The translations under genes were made by a program, and so were the position numbers. Under the pieces are notes generated by a model. It was not told the origin of the DNA. It saw only the letters and a list, made by a program, of their open reading frames with translations, and did not search any database. Shown here in pieces: positions 24,240-34,493 of a stretch of 64,000 bases of DNA (position 1 is its first letter; each line of letters begins with the position of its first letter). This DNA is from Saccopteryx bilineata (taxonomy: Eukaryota > Chordata > Mammalia > Chiroptera > Emballonuridae): the NCBI RefSeq assembly GCF_036850765.1, contig NC_089491.1, forward strand, positions 130,316,266 through 130,380,265, read 5' to 3'.

Positions 24240-24339
24240 CTGAGGGTGGTCTTATTGATAGCACGCGGGCGCACTCCCTGGCGGCTTGAATGAGCGTCGC
24301 TGCGGTAGCTTCCTCCACACCCTCGTCTCTCAGATTCAA
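24145..24339 (-). CDS. Upstream open frame overlapping the L1 ORF1 start
   Basis: A 64-codon frame beginning in the L1 5' UTR and ending 94 nt inside ORF1 in a different frame. Its first part (…EEATAATLIQAAREC…) is GC-rich 5'-UTR sequence. Scanning ribosomes would meet its ATG before that of ORF1. Function is unproven. Confidence 0.25.
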   Translation of the reverse strand: MNLRDEGVEEATAATLIQAARECARVLSIRPPSDADKKEEIEYYGYKRKRGNTNRCGKIYGEKT

Positions 24340-24571
24340 GTGATAACAGTCCTTTTGCTTTCAGTTTGTGTGGAACTCCGGAATGCTCCGAGGATAAATT
24401 TTTCTGTTTCTAGTTGATAAATTTGTTGTGATTTAGGGGAGAGCTGTCGGACGCGCTTCTCACGGCGCCATTTCCGTGACGTCACTCCCTTGTTTGAATT
24501 TTTTAAATTTAGCCATCACAATTATTTTAGGATAATTGGTATCAGAAAAGAACTGTTTAAAGCAAATATAA

Positions 24572-24731
24572 TTTTTTAATATTTATTTTATTGATTTTAG
24601 AGCGAGGAAGGGAGAGCGAGAAAGAGACAGGAACATAGATCTGCTCCTGTATGTGCCCTGACCAGGGATTGAACACACAACCTCTGCATCTCAGGACGAT
24701 ACTCTAACTAACCAAGCTATCTGGCCAAAGC
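24572..24731 (-). repeat. SINE S4
   Basis: The reverse of S4: tail side 'ttattttattgattttagag' at the left, 'tgccctgaccagggattgaa' B-box region, and the head at the right (…aaccaagctatctggcca). Confidence 0.88.
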
Positions 24732-25019
24732 GTAAAGCAAATATACTTCAAATGAGGACCAAAAATACAAATTAAAATGTGAAAAAAAAATTAATAGTAT
24801 TTTCTTTTGAAAAATCAAAGTAAAAATTGGGAAATTGAGTTCTTTCTCATATATAGCAAATGTTTAACTAGATGTGCAGCTATGGACTAATTCCTAGAAA
24901 CAGAAAAGGATAAAATAAGTGTTGATTGAGGAGATTGGCATAATTTTTTAAAGTTATGTAGTAACACAAAACAGTGTATGTCACTATTTGACTTTCAAAA
25001 TAAAGAGGAATATATATAT

Positions 25020-25062
25020 ATACACATGTGTGTGTGTGTGTGTCTGTGTGTGTGTGTGTATG
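25020..25062. repeat. (TG)n microsatellite
   Basis: A mostly pure tg dinucleotide run preceded by (at)n at 25009-25022. Confidence 0.9.
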
Positions 25063-25099
25063 TAAGAATGTGTGTCTGGCTTATGGTAATGATGGTCAG

Positions 25100-25640
25100 T
25101 CTCCTTCTTGGATTCATGGCAACCATTCAAGTCTGTTGGTTCCAGAAGATCCCGTCAGTGAGCTGCTATGAACACACCATGGGCACAGGACAGGGCTCCC
25201 TGCTGTTCTGTGACATCGGAGCTCAGAGGTTCCTGGACGAGAGGCTTGTTATGAGTCCAAGCACAGACCAGCAGGGGAGAATGTGGACTGAACCACTGGC
25301 AAAGACTGGCTGAACCCTGATCAAACCTGGAGGAATTACTTTTCAGACATTGGTTTCTTTACCAATACCATTTACACCCAGGGCTACAACTCATCCAGAG
25401 CAAAACTCTTTGTTGGCAAGGGCCCCTCCCCTTCAGGGCTCCATGGAAACACTGTTGGGCTCTGGGGTTAATGACGACTAACTCCCGAAATGCAGATTTA
25501 TACTTTCATCCTTTGTTTCCTTGTTTCTTCTTTTGATTTTTTTTCCAATTGTGTGAGGCCTTCATATCTTAGTGGGAACACTAGTTTTCCTATGGTATAG
25601 GCTCTTGACAAAAATAAAGCTCTATATCAAAATCTTAAAA
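25100..25640 (+). pseudogene. Candidate processed pseudogene, source unknown
   Basis: The segment has coding-like texture (an open frame from 24978 through 25313, then frame changes reading …NYFSDIGFFTNTIYTQGYNSS…). It ends with an AATAAA at about 25613 and an A-rich stretch, as in a retrocopied mRNA. It contains no introns. I could not match the protein to a gene. The A-rich end was later hit by the SINE at 25645. Confidence 0.35.
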
Positions 25641-25644
25641 AACA

Positions 25645-26010
25645 GCCCTGGCCAATTGGCTCAGTGGTAGAGCATCGGCCTGGTGTGCAGGAGTCCTGGG
25701 TTCGATTCCCGGCCAGGGCACACAGGAGAAGCACCCATCTGCTTCTCCACCCCTCCCCCTCTCCTTCCTCTCTGTCTCTCCCTTCCCCTTCTGCAGCCGA
25801 GGCTCCATTGGAGCAAAGTTGGCCCGGGCGCTGAGGGTGGCTCTATGGCCTCTGCCTCAGGTGCTAGAATAGCTCTGGTTGCAACAGAGCAATGCCCCAG
25901 ATGGGCAGAGCATCACCCCCTGGTGGGCGTGCCGGGTGGATCCCAGTCGGGCGCAGGCGGGAGTCTGTCTCTCTGCCTCCCCATTTCCAACTTTAGAAAA
26001 ATACAAAAAA
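25645..26010 (+). repeat. SINE S3, full length with long TSD
   Basis: A well-preserved S3. The 16-mer aaaatcttaaaaaaca lies on both sides (25629-25644 and about 26011-26026), so the insertion is recent. Confidence 0.92.
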
Positions 26011-26204
26011 AAAATCTTAAAAAACACTATCTAATAGAAATACAGTATTATGAAAGCCATGGATGGTATTTTAAAATTTGTCATAACTACATTAAAAAAG
26101 TAAAAAGTATTGATCTTTAGAGAGCTAGAACAAGGAAGGAAAAAAGAGGGGGGGAAGGGAAGCATTTGTTGTTCTGCTCAGTCGTGCATTTTTGTTATTG
26201 TTGT

Positions 26205-26297
26205 TGTTCCTTCCCATGTGTAACCTGATCAGAGGTTGAACCTGCAACCTTGTTTCAGGACGACATTCTTCACTGACTGAGTTAACTGGCCAGGTCT
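26205..26297 (-). repeat. SINE S4 fragment
   Basis: Only the tRNA-like half remains: 'ggttgaacctgcaacctt' (rc of the B box) and the head 'gagttaactggccaggtctg' at the right. Confidence 0.7.
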
Positions 26298-26464
26298 GTA
26301 ATAAATCTTATTTAATCTAACATATCCAAAATATTATCATCTCAACATGTAATCATATTAAAAATATTGAGGAGATATTTTACCTCCTTTGTTTTATATC
26401 AAGCCTAAAATCCAGGGTATATTTTACATTTAGAACACATTCAAATTTAGACTACTCACATTTC

Positions 26465-26774
26465 TTTTTTTTTAACCAAGAGAGACAGAGAGAGGGACAG
26501 ACAGGAAGGGAGAGAGATAAGAAGCATCAATTCGTTGTGGCATTAGTTGTTCATTAATTGCTTTCTCATATGTGCCTTGGCCTGGAGGTTAGGGGGAAGC
26601 TCCAACTGAGCCAGTGACCCCTTGCTCAAGCTGGCAACCTTGGGCTTCAAGCCAGCAACCCCACGCTCAAGCTGGTAAGCCTGTGCTCAAGCCGGTAATC
26701 TTGAGGTTTTGAACCTGTGTCCTCTGAGTCCCAGGCCGACACTCTATCTACTGTGCCACTGCATGGTCAGGCAC
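26465..26774 (-). repeat. SINE S2
   Basis: Reverse-oriented: 'gacagagagagggacagac' tail side, 'gctttctcatatgtgccttg', four 'ctcaagc(t/c)gg' blocks, head at the right (…gcatggtcaggc). Confidence 0.9.
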
Positions 26775-26854
26775 TACCCACATTTCAAGTGCTCAGTAGC
26801 CCCAGGTGACTAGTGGCTATGATACTGGACAGCACAGGTTTAAAGACTAAGTTC

Positions 26855-27061
26855 TTTTTTAAAAAAAGATATTTTATTTATTGATTTTACAGAGAGAAAA
26901 GGGCAAGTGGGGAGCGAGAAATATCAACTCATAGTTGTTTCACTTTAGTTGCTCATTACTTGCTTGTTGTACGTGTCTTGATCAGGCAAGCCCAGGGTTT
27001 CCAACTGGAGACCTCAGCATTCCAGGCTGACACTCTATCCACTGCACCACCACAGGTCAAA
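26855..27061 (-). repeat. SINE S1
   Basis: Starts with the rc A-tail 'gatattttatttattgattt' and ends in the head rc 'ccaccacaggtca'. The B-box region reads 'gggtttccaactggagacc', diverged. Confidence 0.87.
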
Positions 27062-27939
27062 GGTTAAAGATAAAGCTTCTGCAAGTGCCTTGGCTCTACA
27101 GGACATCTTATACAAATAGGCTTATGTTTACTTAATATGATTTGAGGTGGGGATTCTGAATTAGATGGTATATAATTGAATGTTTGTGTCCTTTCTGTAA
27201 CTGGAAAACAAAGCCAGAATCAGGGTTACTTGCCACCCTTAATGCAATAAAGAGAGATGAGGACTGAGTAGGTATAAGGGGTGTCATCAAATTGCAGCAA
27301 CTTGAGAAGGCAGATGACTCCTGTCCAAAAGAACTGCCTTCACACTCTCCTGGTCCTGGTGGGTTTTATAGGGTTCAGGAGCAAAAGGAAAAAGTCTATA
27401 CAGTTAGTCCTGTAACAATATGCAAGAGGTGGGGGATTCAGATGCAGAAACTTCTCCTCTGCAAGTTCTTCTGATGTAACACAGGCCCAATCAGCAGGGT
27501 CCTGTCTGGTGTCCTTGGTAAATCTTCAAGACAGCTGGGGTCAGGTGTCTCCCAGGAACAGCCGGGACCTGGCACCTCTGAGACCATCTGCCTCTGGGGG
27601 TTATCTGTGAAAATACTCCCTCTTTCTTAGGATGCAAAGTCAAGATTTAAGATTGGTGAACTAAGTTTCTAATTAATTTATAGGCTTTAACTTTTTACAG
27701 TAAATCCTGTGGCTAGGCTTTTATAAATAACTATTGTGATTTTCAGGTCCCTCCCGATGTAAGCTTTTCCTGACATTCCTACAAAGGTAGACTTTTGCTA
27801 CATTTCAAAGTAAAGACCAGGGAGCCATTAAGAGAGAATAGCAAGCAGATTAACTATTTTTTAACCTTACATATCTCTTATTTATTACAACTAAAAAGCT
27901 ACTAATAGTGAAGCCAAATTTCTAAATTTTAGCTCCCCT
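27062..27939. other. Intergenic sequence without recognised feature
   Basis: Mixed composition. One 60-codon frame (27292-27474) has no homology I recognise. Confidence 0.4.
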
Positions 27940-28285
27940 ATCATTTCCAAATTTATATGTTGAAGCTGTATCACCCAGTGTGATGATGTTAGGAGGCAGG
28001 GTCTTTGAGAAGTAATTAGATTCACATGAGGTCATGAGTAGGTGGGGTCTCCAAGATGGGATTAGTCTCCTTATAAGAAGAGGAAGGGACCAGAGTTCTC
28101 TCTTTACCATGTGATGACAAAGAGAGAGGTGGCCCTTGCAAATGATGAAGAAAGCCTCACCAGGAATCAAATCAACCAGCACCCTGAAGAAAGGATGTCT
28201 TTCTCTCCAGAAACTGGGAAATAAAGCTGTGTTGTTATTGCACCAAATCTATGATATGTTGTTACTGAGCTGACTAAGACAGAAG
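27940..28285 (+). mobile_element. MLT1/MST-like (MaLR, ERVL) solo LTR
   Basis: The order 'tatgttgaagctgtatcacc', 'ggtctttgagaagtaattag', 'gatgggattagtctccttat' and 'gagctgactaagacag' matches the MaLR LTR family. It is an old element shared by placental mammals. Confidence 0.8.
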
Positions 28286-28540
28286 AAGGACAGTAAGAGG
28301 TAATGTAATGAAAACAAGCAGAAGCCTCAGAAAATATGGCAGCACAGAGAAAAGAAGATGCTTAGGGGTGTCAGAATATGCAATCTAGAAAAGGCAACAT
28401 TTCAATTGGATCTTATATGATGAGTAGGAGTTCAACAGAGAAGCGGGTCAAGGAAACAAAAATACTAAGTTGGAGAAACACCCGTCATTTGATGCCTGCT
28501 TAGAAGCTTATAGGAGACCAGATCCCAGGGTGGGTAGATA

Positions 28541-29164
28541 CAGTGGTGAAATTCAAATAATTTAGCAACCATTTCTCCACCCTAATGACCATTTTAAGTA
28601 TAAATATAAAAAAAAGATATACCGAAAGGTAGTTTATTATTTCATGCATTTAATACTTAAATACAAATAATAAAAGAGGTACACAGAACTAGATTATGTT
28701 ATAAGAATTTGAAAATACTAATGAAAACATATTAAATAATGCCTGACAAAAAAACAATAAAACTGTTATTTAAGATATTTCCATATTGCTTCTTGATTGG
28801 CATCCTCACTTCCTACCGAAGTAATGAACACAGGGAATTAAAATGTAGTGTTTCATCAAAAGTATAAAGAGTTTTATTAAATAAATAAATAAATAAATAA
28901 ATATTACAATAGTTTCATCAAATTTTTTCACCTATGGGTGGAATGAATAATACTACGGGCTCTTACAGTACTCTGTTGCGCAGATGAATGTTAAAAAAAG
29001 TAAGAAATGTAAATTTAATTTCCACATTGGGTGGCTGCCCAGGCGCTCACCTTAGAGAGAACTCTGATTACAAGTGCCATTTTAACAACCTGTTCACCAA
29101 ACTCAACAAAAAATTAGGTATCGGTTCTGCTTAACCAGTGCGAACCGGCTGAATCCCACCCCTG
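28541..29164. mobile_element. Non-autonomous hAT element, 624 bp
   Basis: The left end CAGTGGTGAAATTCAAA and right end (rc) CAGGGGTGGGATTCAGCC are related terminal inverted repeats. The flanking 8-mers ggtagata (28533-28540) and ggtagatg (29165-29172) are a one-mismatch target-site duplication. No coding frame. An internal (taaa)n lies at 28880-28903. Confidence 0.88.
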
Positions 29165-29386
29165 GGTAGATGGGCTTGAGAATTGCAAAAAGTTTGCAGT
29201 AGAACCACAGATAAACCACTGCTCAAAATAAAGAGTGGATCTGATTTAAAATATCACTGAGGAACAGCAAACTGTGATGCCCACCAGCATAGTTTTTCTA
29301 TTTTCTGTAGTTCTACTTAATAGAAACTAGAACAACAAACCTTTTTTGACTAAGGATAGGCTGAACTCACAGGATCATCTCAAGAG

Positions 29387-29647
29387 CAAAGGCAGATTAA
29401 GGTCGATTGAGGCCCCAGGCGCAGAAGAAAATATTGAGCCCCTTAAAAAGAGAGAGAGAATAAAAATACATGTTAGTCATACTTTTCAATAAATAAAAAA
29501 TATTATGTACAACTAATGTTAAAATTGCACATATGAAACCAAACTTGGTGTCATTAGAAAAAAGTATAAAGTTGAGGTTTTGCAGGGCCCTTCAGAAGTT
29601 AGGGCCCAGGGCACACGCCCAGTGTGCTGCTGCTAAATCCACCTCTG
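29387..29647. mobile_element. Non-autonomous hAT element, 261 bp
   Basis: The exact 8-mer ctcaagag flanks both ends (29379-29386 and 29648-29655). The termini caaaggcagatt and (rc) cagaggtggattt form an imperfect inverted repeat. The body is AT-rich between two GC-richer ends ('gaggccccaggcgc' and rc 'gggccc'). A family distinct from the one at 28541. Confidence 0.82.
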
Positions 29648-29709
29648 CTCAAGAGTGAGAATATTGAAGAAATGGGTATCAATATGCTTATACTCCTTGA
29701 TTCTTAAAA

Positions 29710-29837
29710 AGGAATGGGCCCTGGCAGGTTGGCTCAGTGGTAGAATGTTGACCCAGCATGTGGATGTCCCAGGTTCATTTCCCAGTCAGGGTACCCAGGA
29801 GAAGCGACCATCTGCTTCTCCACCCCTCCCTCTCCTG

Positions 29838-29874
<37 letters not shown>

Positions 29875-29919
29875 ACCCCCCCCCACACACACACACACAG
29901 CCATGGCTCAATTGATTCA
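29710..29919 (+). repeat. SINE S3, cut by LTR A1
   Basis: Head 'gggccctggcaggttggctc' through a long (ct)n run, (c)n and (ca)n to 'ccatggctcaattgattca', where the LTR begins. The missing 3' half of the SINE is not found on the far side. Confidence 0.82.
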
Positions 29920-30638
29920 TGTTGGACAGATAAAATATATTATGCTCACTTTGTTAAAGATGGTGCTGCCCACATAGAAGCCCATCTCCCAGGTGATGAT
30001 ATTAGTTGCCCTTATGCCTAGGATAGCTGTGATTATATAAATATTAATGTGTGTTAGGGGCAGGCTGTGGACAGGCAGGATCCTTGTAGCCTGGGGCTTG
30101 GTTTTAGGACTAAGCTTTTCCTACCCTTTTTGATGTGGGGTGGACTTTGTATCAGAGATTTCACTATTTTATATATTGGATTAAAGGGGTTTTGATTTCT
30201 GCACTATAAAGTGGGGCAGACTGGGACCTTGCTCTCTCAGTTCCTGAGATTAGCATTGGAGAGGAGAGAAGAGAGAAGAAAGCAGTGAAAGGCCACATGG
30301 AGGAGGCCAGGAGAGGCAGCCAAGAGGCGGAGTGCTGAGAGAGAAGCCAGTTTGTGCAGTTTGTGTAGAGCAGGGGTCGGGAACACTTTTGGCTAAAAGA
30401 GCCATGAATGTCACATATTTTAAAATGTAATTCCCTGAGAGCCGTACAATATGTTTAACACTAAATACAAGTAAATATGTGCATTTTTGTAAGACCAACA
30501 CTTTTAAAGTACAATAAGTCTCTGAACTCTTTTTAATAACATTGTTATGCTGTTGCTAACTAGTGATAACTAAAGTACTTCTTGCCCTTAATGCGACTTC
30601 TGGTGCTGCATGGTTTTGCTGATGGCTTTGTAGTCTGG

Positions 30639-32488
30639 TTAATACATGGTGAAGTTATGCTTCATGCAGGAGTTGAGACTTCCATCCATTAACCATGATC
30701 GTAGGTTGGTCTTAACGTTCTTTAGATGTGAGAAAGACTGCTCACATGCATTCGTAGAGCCAAACATTGTCAGTACAGCAATACTCACACGCTGCAGTGT
30801 GTGGTACATGATGGGAAGTGCGTTCCAAGTTTTGACAATCAGCTGGTCTACGGGTTGAAGTTTTTTATTTCCCCCCACTTGTGTTTGCTCACCAACTCTG
30901 CTTGCTGTTGTGCAAGTCTTTCCAAATCTTTATTTGGTGACTTGAACTTATTTACCCACATGTCTGAGACCTTCAGGTCAACAGCTTGGAGACACCGGGA
31001 TGTAACTCAGGTCAGCACTGTCCACTGCATACTCATGTGGATGGGTGATGAACTTAAAAAGACAAGTGCGCTCACAAAATTCTCCAAAGCACGCTTTGAA
31101 TGACTGCAGGAGATTAGATGTGAAGCCCACTGGCTGCTGGAGATCAAGATGTTGAGCAGGGTCACATGCTGTGCATGCATCTTCAAACTCTCTCACTTTT
31201 TCAAAGTGTAGTAAACGACCTGTTTCAATGTCGGTGATGAAAATTTCCAGCTTGTTTTCAAATGCAAACACTGCTTGTCGAAGGGATAATACTGTATTTC
31301 CAACGCCCTGCTTTTTCACATTGAGCTGGTTCTGATGTTCAGTCATGTCCACGAGATAGTAGAACTTCAGGAGCCACTCAGTGTTAGCTAACTCAGGATG
31401 CTCGATGTTTTTCATTTCAAGAAAAGTCTGCATTTCGCTCAGACAAGCCGCAAAACAGCTGAGCACCTTCCTTCTTGACAACCAACGCACATTGCTGTGC
31501 AGAAGCAGACCAGGATAATTATTCCCAACTTCATCCAGCAGTGTTTTAAACTGGCGATCATTTAAAGCTCGGACAACAATAAAGTTGACCACCCGAATGA
31601 CCAGTGACATCACCTCACCAAGCTGCTCACCACACATCTGAGCACAAAGCACCTCCTGATGTAGGATGCAGTGAAAACTTAGGATGGGTCTCTTCTCATG
31701 TTTGCCAAGAAGCGCTACGAATCCTCTGTTTTTCCCCACCATGCATGAGTACCATCAGTACACACCAAAAAAGTTTATCCATCAGTAAATTTTTTTCTTT
31801 AGCAAACTCAGTGAAAGACTTGAATAAATCCTTTCCTCTTGTTTCCTCTTTTATAGGCAAAACAGCAAGACTTTCCTCACGTAGTGTGTCGCCAACAGCA
31901 TACCTTGCAATCACGCTGAACTGGGATAAATGGCTTACATCTGTTGACTCATCCAAAGTGAGAGAAAAGAATGGTGCTGCATTGATGTCCTTCACTTGTG
32001 TTGCCTCAATTTGATTTGCCATCATGATGGTGCATCGTGAACAGTTATTGCCGACAGAGGCATGTCTTTTATTCATTTGATTATCTTGTCTTTATCTGAA
32101 AAGTCATCAAAAAGTTCATTGGCAACACAAAGCATGAATGTTTTGGCATACTCCCCATCTGTGAATGGCTTTCTGTTTCTCACAATTGCTAAAGCACCAG
32201 CAAAGCTAGCCGAATTCCAGTCACCTTGTTGGGTCCAAGCACAGAGTTGCTGCTGACTAGCTTGCACTCTGTACAGTAGCTCTTGACATGCTTTCTTCCT
32301 GCTGTCCCTCACTGGATATTTCGATGCAAATGTAGTACGGTGCTTTATATTTGACCATTTATTTCATCGATGCAATTTTATCACTGCATATTAGACACAC
32401 TGCAGAACCTGCTCTCTCCACAAAGGTGAATTCCTCTGTTCATTCCTGCTGAAAAGTACGATACTCCTCATCATTTTTTCATTTAGCC
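30639..32488 (-). pseudogene. Broken hAT transposase gene (BED finger to hATC)
   Basis: Reading right to left: a BED-type zinc finger start (FVERAGSAVCLICSDKIA, about 32430-32390, with stops around it); a frame 32312-32073 (KACQELLYRVQASQ…); 32076-31696 (…FSLTLDESTDVSHLSQF, with the conserved acidic residue region); 31742-30978 (HSNVRWLSRRKVL); and the dimerisation domain at 30878-30639 (FGSTNACEQSFSHLKNVK). At least three frameshifts and several stops make it inactive. The overall layout resembles the ZBED/GTF2IRD2-type transposases that have been domesticated in mammals, but nothing here suggests domestication. Confidence 0.9.
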
Positions 32489-32693
32489 ATCTTCTTTGTC
32501 AAAAGGGTTTCTGCAATTAGCCAGCTGACTACTTAAAAAAAAGAGGGAAGTTTACTCTTGACCTTACAACGACCCATGTACGTTATGGATTATCCAATAA
32601 AAATTTGGTGTTGTCCTGTAGGACAGCTGTGTTTGGCTCCAGCCACCCACAACCATGAACATGAGCCGCAGGAAATTAACGGATTGTAATATA

Positions 32694-33236
32694 TGGTCTA
32701 CTGGAAAGTTCTGTCCGTTTCTATCACAAGTTTCGACACATAAGCACATGTTTATTTGGCGCATGTGTGCCTCTCTATTTTTATCACTTAATGTATACAT
32801 ACTAACGTAGCAAATTAAAACAAAGTTGATTCACGTTAGTCTTATGTGTGAAGCGATAGTGTACCCATGGCTACTGATAAAGTTCATTTACGCCACCGTA
32901 ATTTTTACGAATTTCAACAAGGAAGAAATACTACAGAAGCATGTCTGTCACATCCTCCATATTCCCCAGACTTAGCATTCTCCGACTATCACTTGTTTCT
33001 GTCCTTACAAAATTTTTTGAAGGGTAAAAAATTCAAAAGTGAAGAAGATATCAAACAAGCACTGGTTCAATTTTTCGCATCAAAAGATAAAACATTTTTC
33101 AAAAATGGGATATACAAATTACCCTCACACTGGCAAGAAATCATTAATAATAATGGCAATTATATTATTTAATAAGGGTAAGAAAAATTTGTATTTTGTT
33201 TTATTCCAAAAATGGACAGAACTTTCCGGTAGACCT
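32694..33236 (+). mobile_element. Internally deleted mariner nested in the hAT
   Basis: The inverted termini TGGTCTACTGGAAAGTTCTG and (rc) AGGTCTACCGGAAAGTTCTG are flanked by TA on both sides. At 543 bp it is less than half the usual mariner length of about 1.3 kb. Confidence 0.9.
32867..33172 (+). pseudogene. Deleted mariner transposase
   Basis: A 101-codon frame that fuses about 25 N-terminal residues (…RHRNFYEFQQGRNTTEA) directly to the C-terminal catalytic block HPPYSPDLAFSDYHLFLSL. The DNA-binding middle and the first catalytic aspartates are missing. Such deletion derivatives can still be moved by an intact relative but cannot move themselves. Confidence 0.85.
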
Positions 33237-33636
33237 TATACAAGAGAATGTTTTATATTTTTAACATTATTATTATTTTTATTAAAGATATGTCTGTGAG
33301 CCACATACAGCCATCAAAAGAGCCACATCTGGCTCATGAGCCACAGGTTCCCGACCCTTGGTGTAGAGAGAAGGAGATGGGGAACAAAGGAGAATGAGGC
33401 TAGTTAGCTAGAAACCTTTGATTCTAGGAAACTCAGACTAAGTCAGTAGCTTTGTGAGCACTGAATGAGTGGGTTTTGGAACCCAGTTTGTGTTTTTACT
33501 TGCCTGCCGGGTGCAAGCTAGGATTAAAAATAATGACCCACCAGTTTGTGGCTCTTTTGTTTCATTAACATCTGTCCAAATCTAATGCGAACCTGCATGG
33601 GCCAGGCAGCTGTGATGGTGGCCATGGATACTGGCT

Positions 33637-33780
33637 TCCTGGACTATGACGGGAGTGGGCACTGGCTCCTTTGTTGGATGGACTTAGGGATTTTGGACAA
33701 TGTGAAATACCCTGATAGGGGTGGGGGGTGGTTTTGCTGGAGGCCCTTCCCCTGCCCGAAGAAGCTTTTCAAACTACTAG
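33637..33780. other. 144-bp linker between LTRs A1 and B1
   Basis: A short GC-rich piece with a G-run (ggggtggggggtgg near 33719-33732) that resembles a polypurine tract but is not next to a plus-strand LTR start. It may be all that is left of a proviral interior. Confidence 0.35.
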
Positions 33781-34242
33781 TGTAAGGCCAGGAGCCGCCA
33801 TCGTGGGCATTCACATGCAGGTTCTCACTGGATTCAGGTAGATGGTAAAGAAATTGCGGAGTCGGAGGACAGTGGGTCACCCTGTTTACTAGTGTCTCAC
33901 CAAGACAGGCAAACCACAAAAGAAGACAAGGGAAAAGCAGAAAAACAGCTTTCCCCCATAAAGGTCAAGGGATCAAGGAGGGCCCTGCAATGGTGATAGC
34001 AGGAACCGGGAGAGCAAGCTCCTGGTCTGCCCCACTTTATAGTGTAGAAACCAAAACCTTTAATCCAATATACAAATAAGGAAGTCTCTGATACAAAGTC
34101 ACTTATCTGAGGCAAAACTGGATTCCTCATGAGAGTGCACGACCCATATCATGCAATCAGTCAAGGGTGTAGGGAAAAGCTTAGTCTTAAAACTAAGCCT
34201 TAGGCTATAATGACCTGGCCTGTTTACAGCCTGTCTCCCACA
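33781..34242 (-). mobile_element. ERV LTR B1
   Basis: 462 bp. Read on the minus strand it begins TGTGGGAGACAGGC and ends CTGGCCTTACA. It shares U3-to-R blocks ('gtgactttgtatcagagact', 'ctataaagtggggcagacc') with type A but has its own ends and middle, including 'ttgtggtttgcctgtcttgg'. No flanking duplication of 4-6 bp is visible. Confidence 0.82.
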
Positions 34243-34493
34243 CTCAGTACAAACTATAAGCAAGCAAACATATATATCATATTTAAAAACTTATTTGACC
34301 AACAGCTAGAAAGAAGGCCGAGAACATTTTGTGATTTTGGCAAAGTGCTCAGAGAATGGTGAAATGTACCTTTGTAATTGTTGAAATTGTATGATTTGTC
34401 ATCTTGTTGTAATTTGTGTAATGTGCCTAATTTCCTTGCACAGGGATGCCGGTGGTGTAGATTGTGGGTAGTAAAGTGAGCATAAGAGTGGAT
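34243..34493. other. Linker between LTRs B1 and A2
   Basis: AT-rich unique sequence of 251 bp, no gene or repeat recognised. Confidence 0.35.

Larger units (their letters stand above)
18806..24488 (-). mobile_element. Full-length, nearly intact L1 retrotransposon
   Basis: A 5.7-kb L1 on the minus strand with all parts present: a GC-rich 5' UTR of about 250 bp (24240-24488), ORF1 (24239-23244), a 325-nt spacer, ORF2 (22918-19092 with one frameshift), a 3' UTR with a pyrimidine/G-rich tract (rc of about 18950-19050) and an A-rich end. The 16-mer cttgtttgaatttttt flanks it (18790-18805 and 24489-24504) as a target-site duplication. Very close similarity to the second L1 at 62.7-64.0 kb shows the family was active recently. 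Confidence 0.93.
30371..33360 (-). mobile_element. 2990-bp hAT DNA transposon with transposase remains
   Basis: The termini CAGGGGTCGGGAAC and (rc) CAAGGGTCGGGAAC form the inverted repeat, with 'agagcca' motifs repeated just inside. The 8-mer gtgtagag flanks it exactly (30363-30370 and 33361-33368) and sits in LTR A1 sequence, so the hAT is younger than that LTR. The transposase gene runs on the minus strand, and a mariner lies in its upstream part. Confidence 0.95.
29920..33636 (+). mobile_element. ERV LTR A1, split by a hAT transposon
   Basis: LTR sequence occupies 29920-30370 and 33361-~33636, about 710 bp once the hAT is removed. It starts TGTTGGACAG, has a TATA box (30205-30210), and in the second part an ATTAAA (33523-33528) where polyadenylation would occur. 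The right end reads '…tactggctt' without the final TACA seen in A3, so the end is damaged. No internal retroviral genes and no TSD were found. Confidence 0.82.

Noticed and set aside
19498..24243. Many plus-strand frames of 60-111 codons, hydrophobic
   Set aside because: They are antisense shadows of L1 ORF1 and ORF2; their hydrophobicity reflects the A-rich sense strand.
30646..32256. Plus-strand frames opposite the hAT transposase
   Set aside because: The minus strand carries the recognisable transposase domains; the plus-strand frames are shadows.
33637..33780. Primer-binding site and polypurine tract of a provirus
   Set aside because: The G-run is not adjacent to a plus-strand LTR start and no tRNA-complementary 18-mer follows LTR A1, so a proviral interior cannot be claimed.
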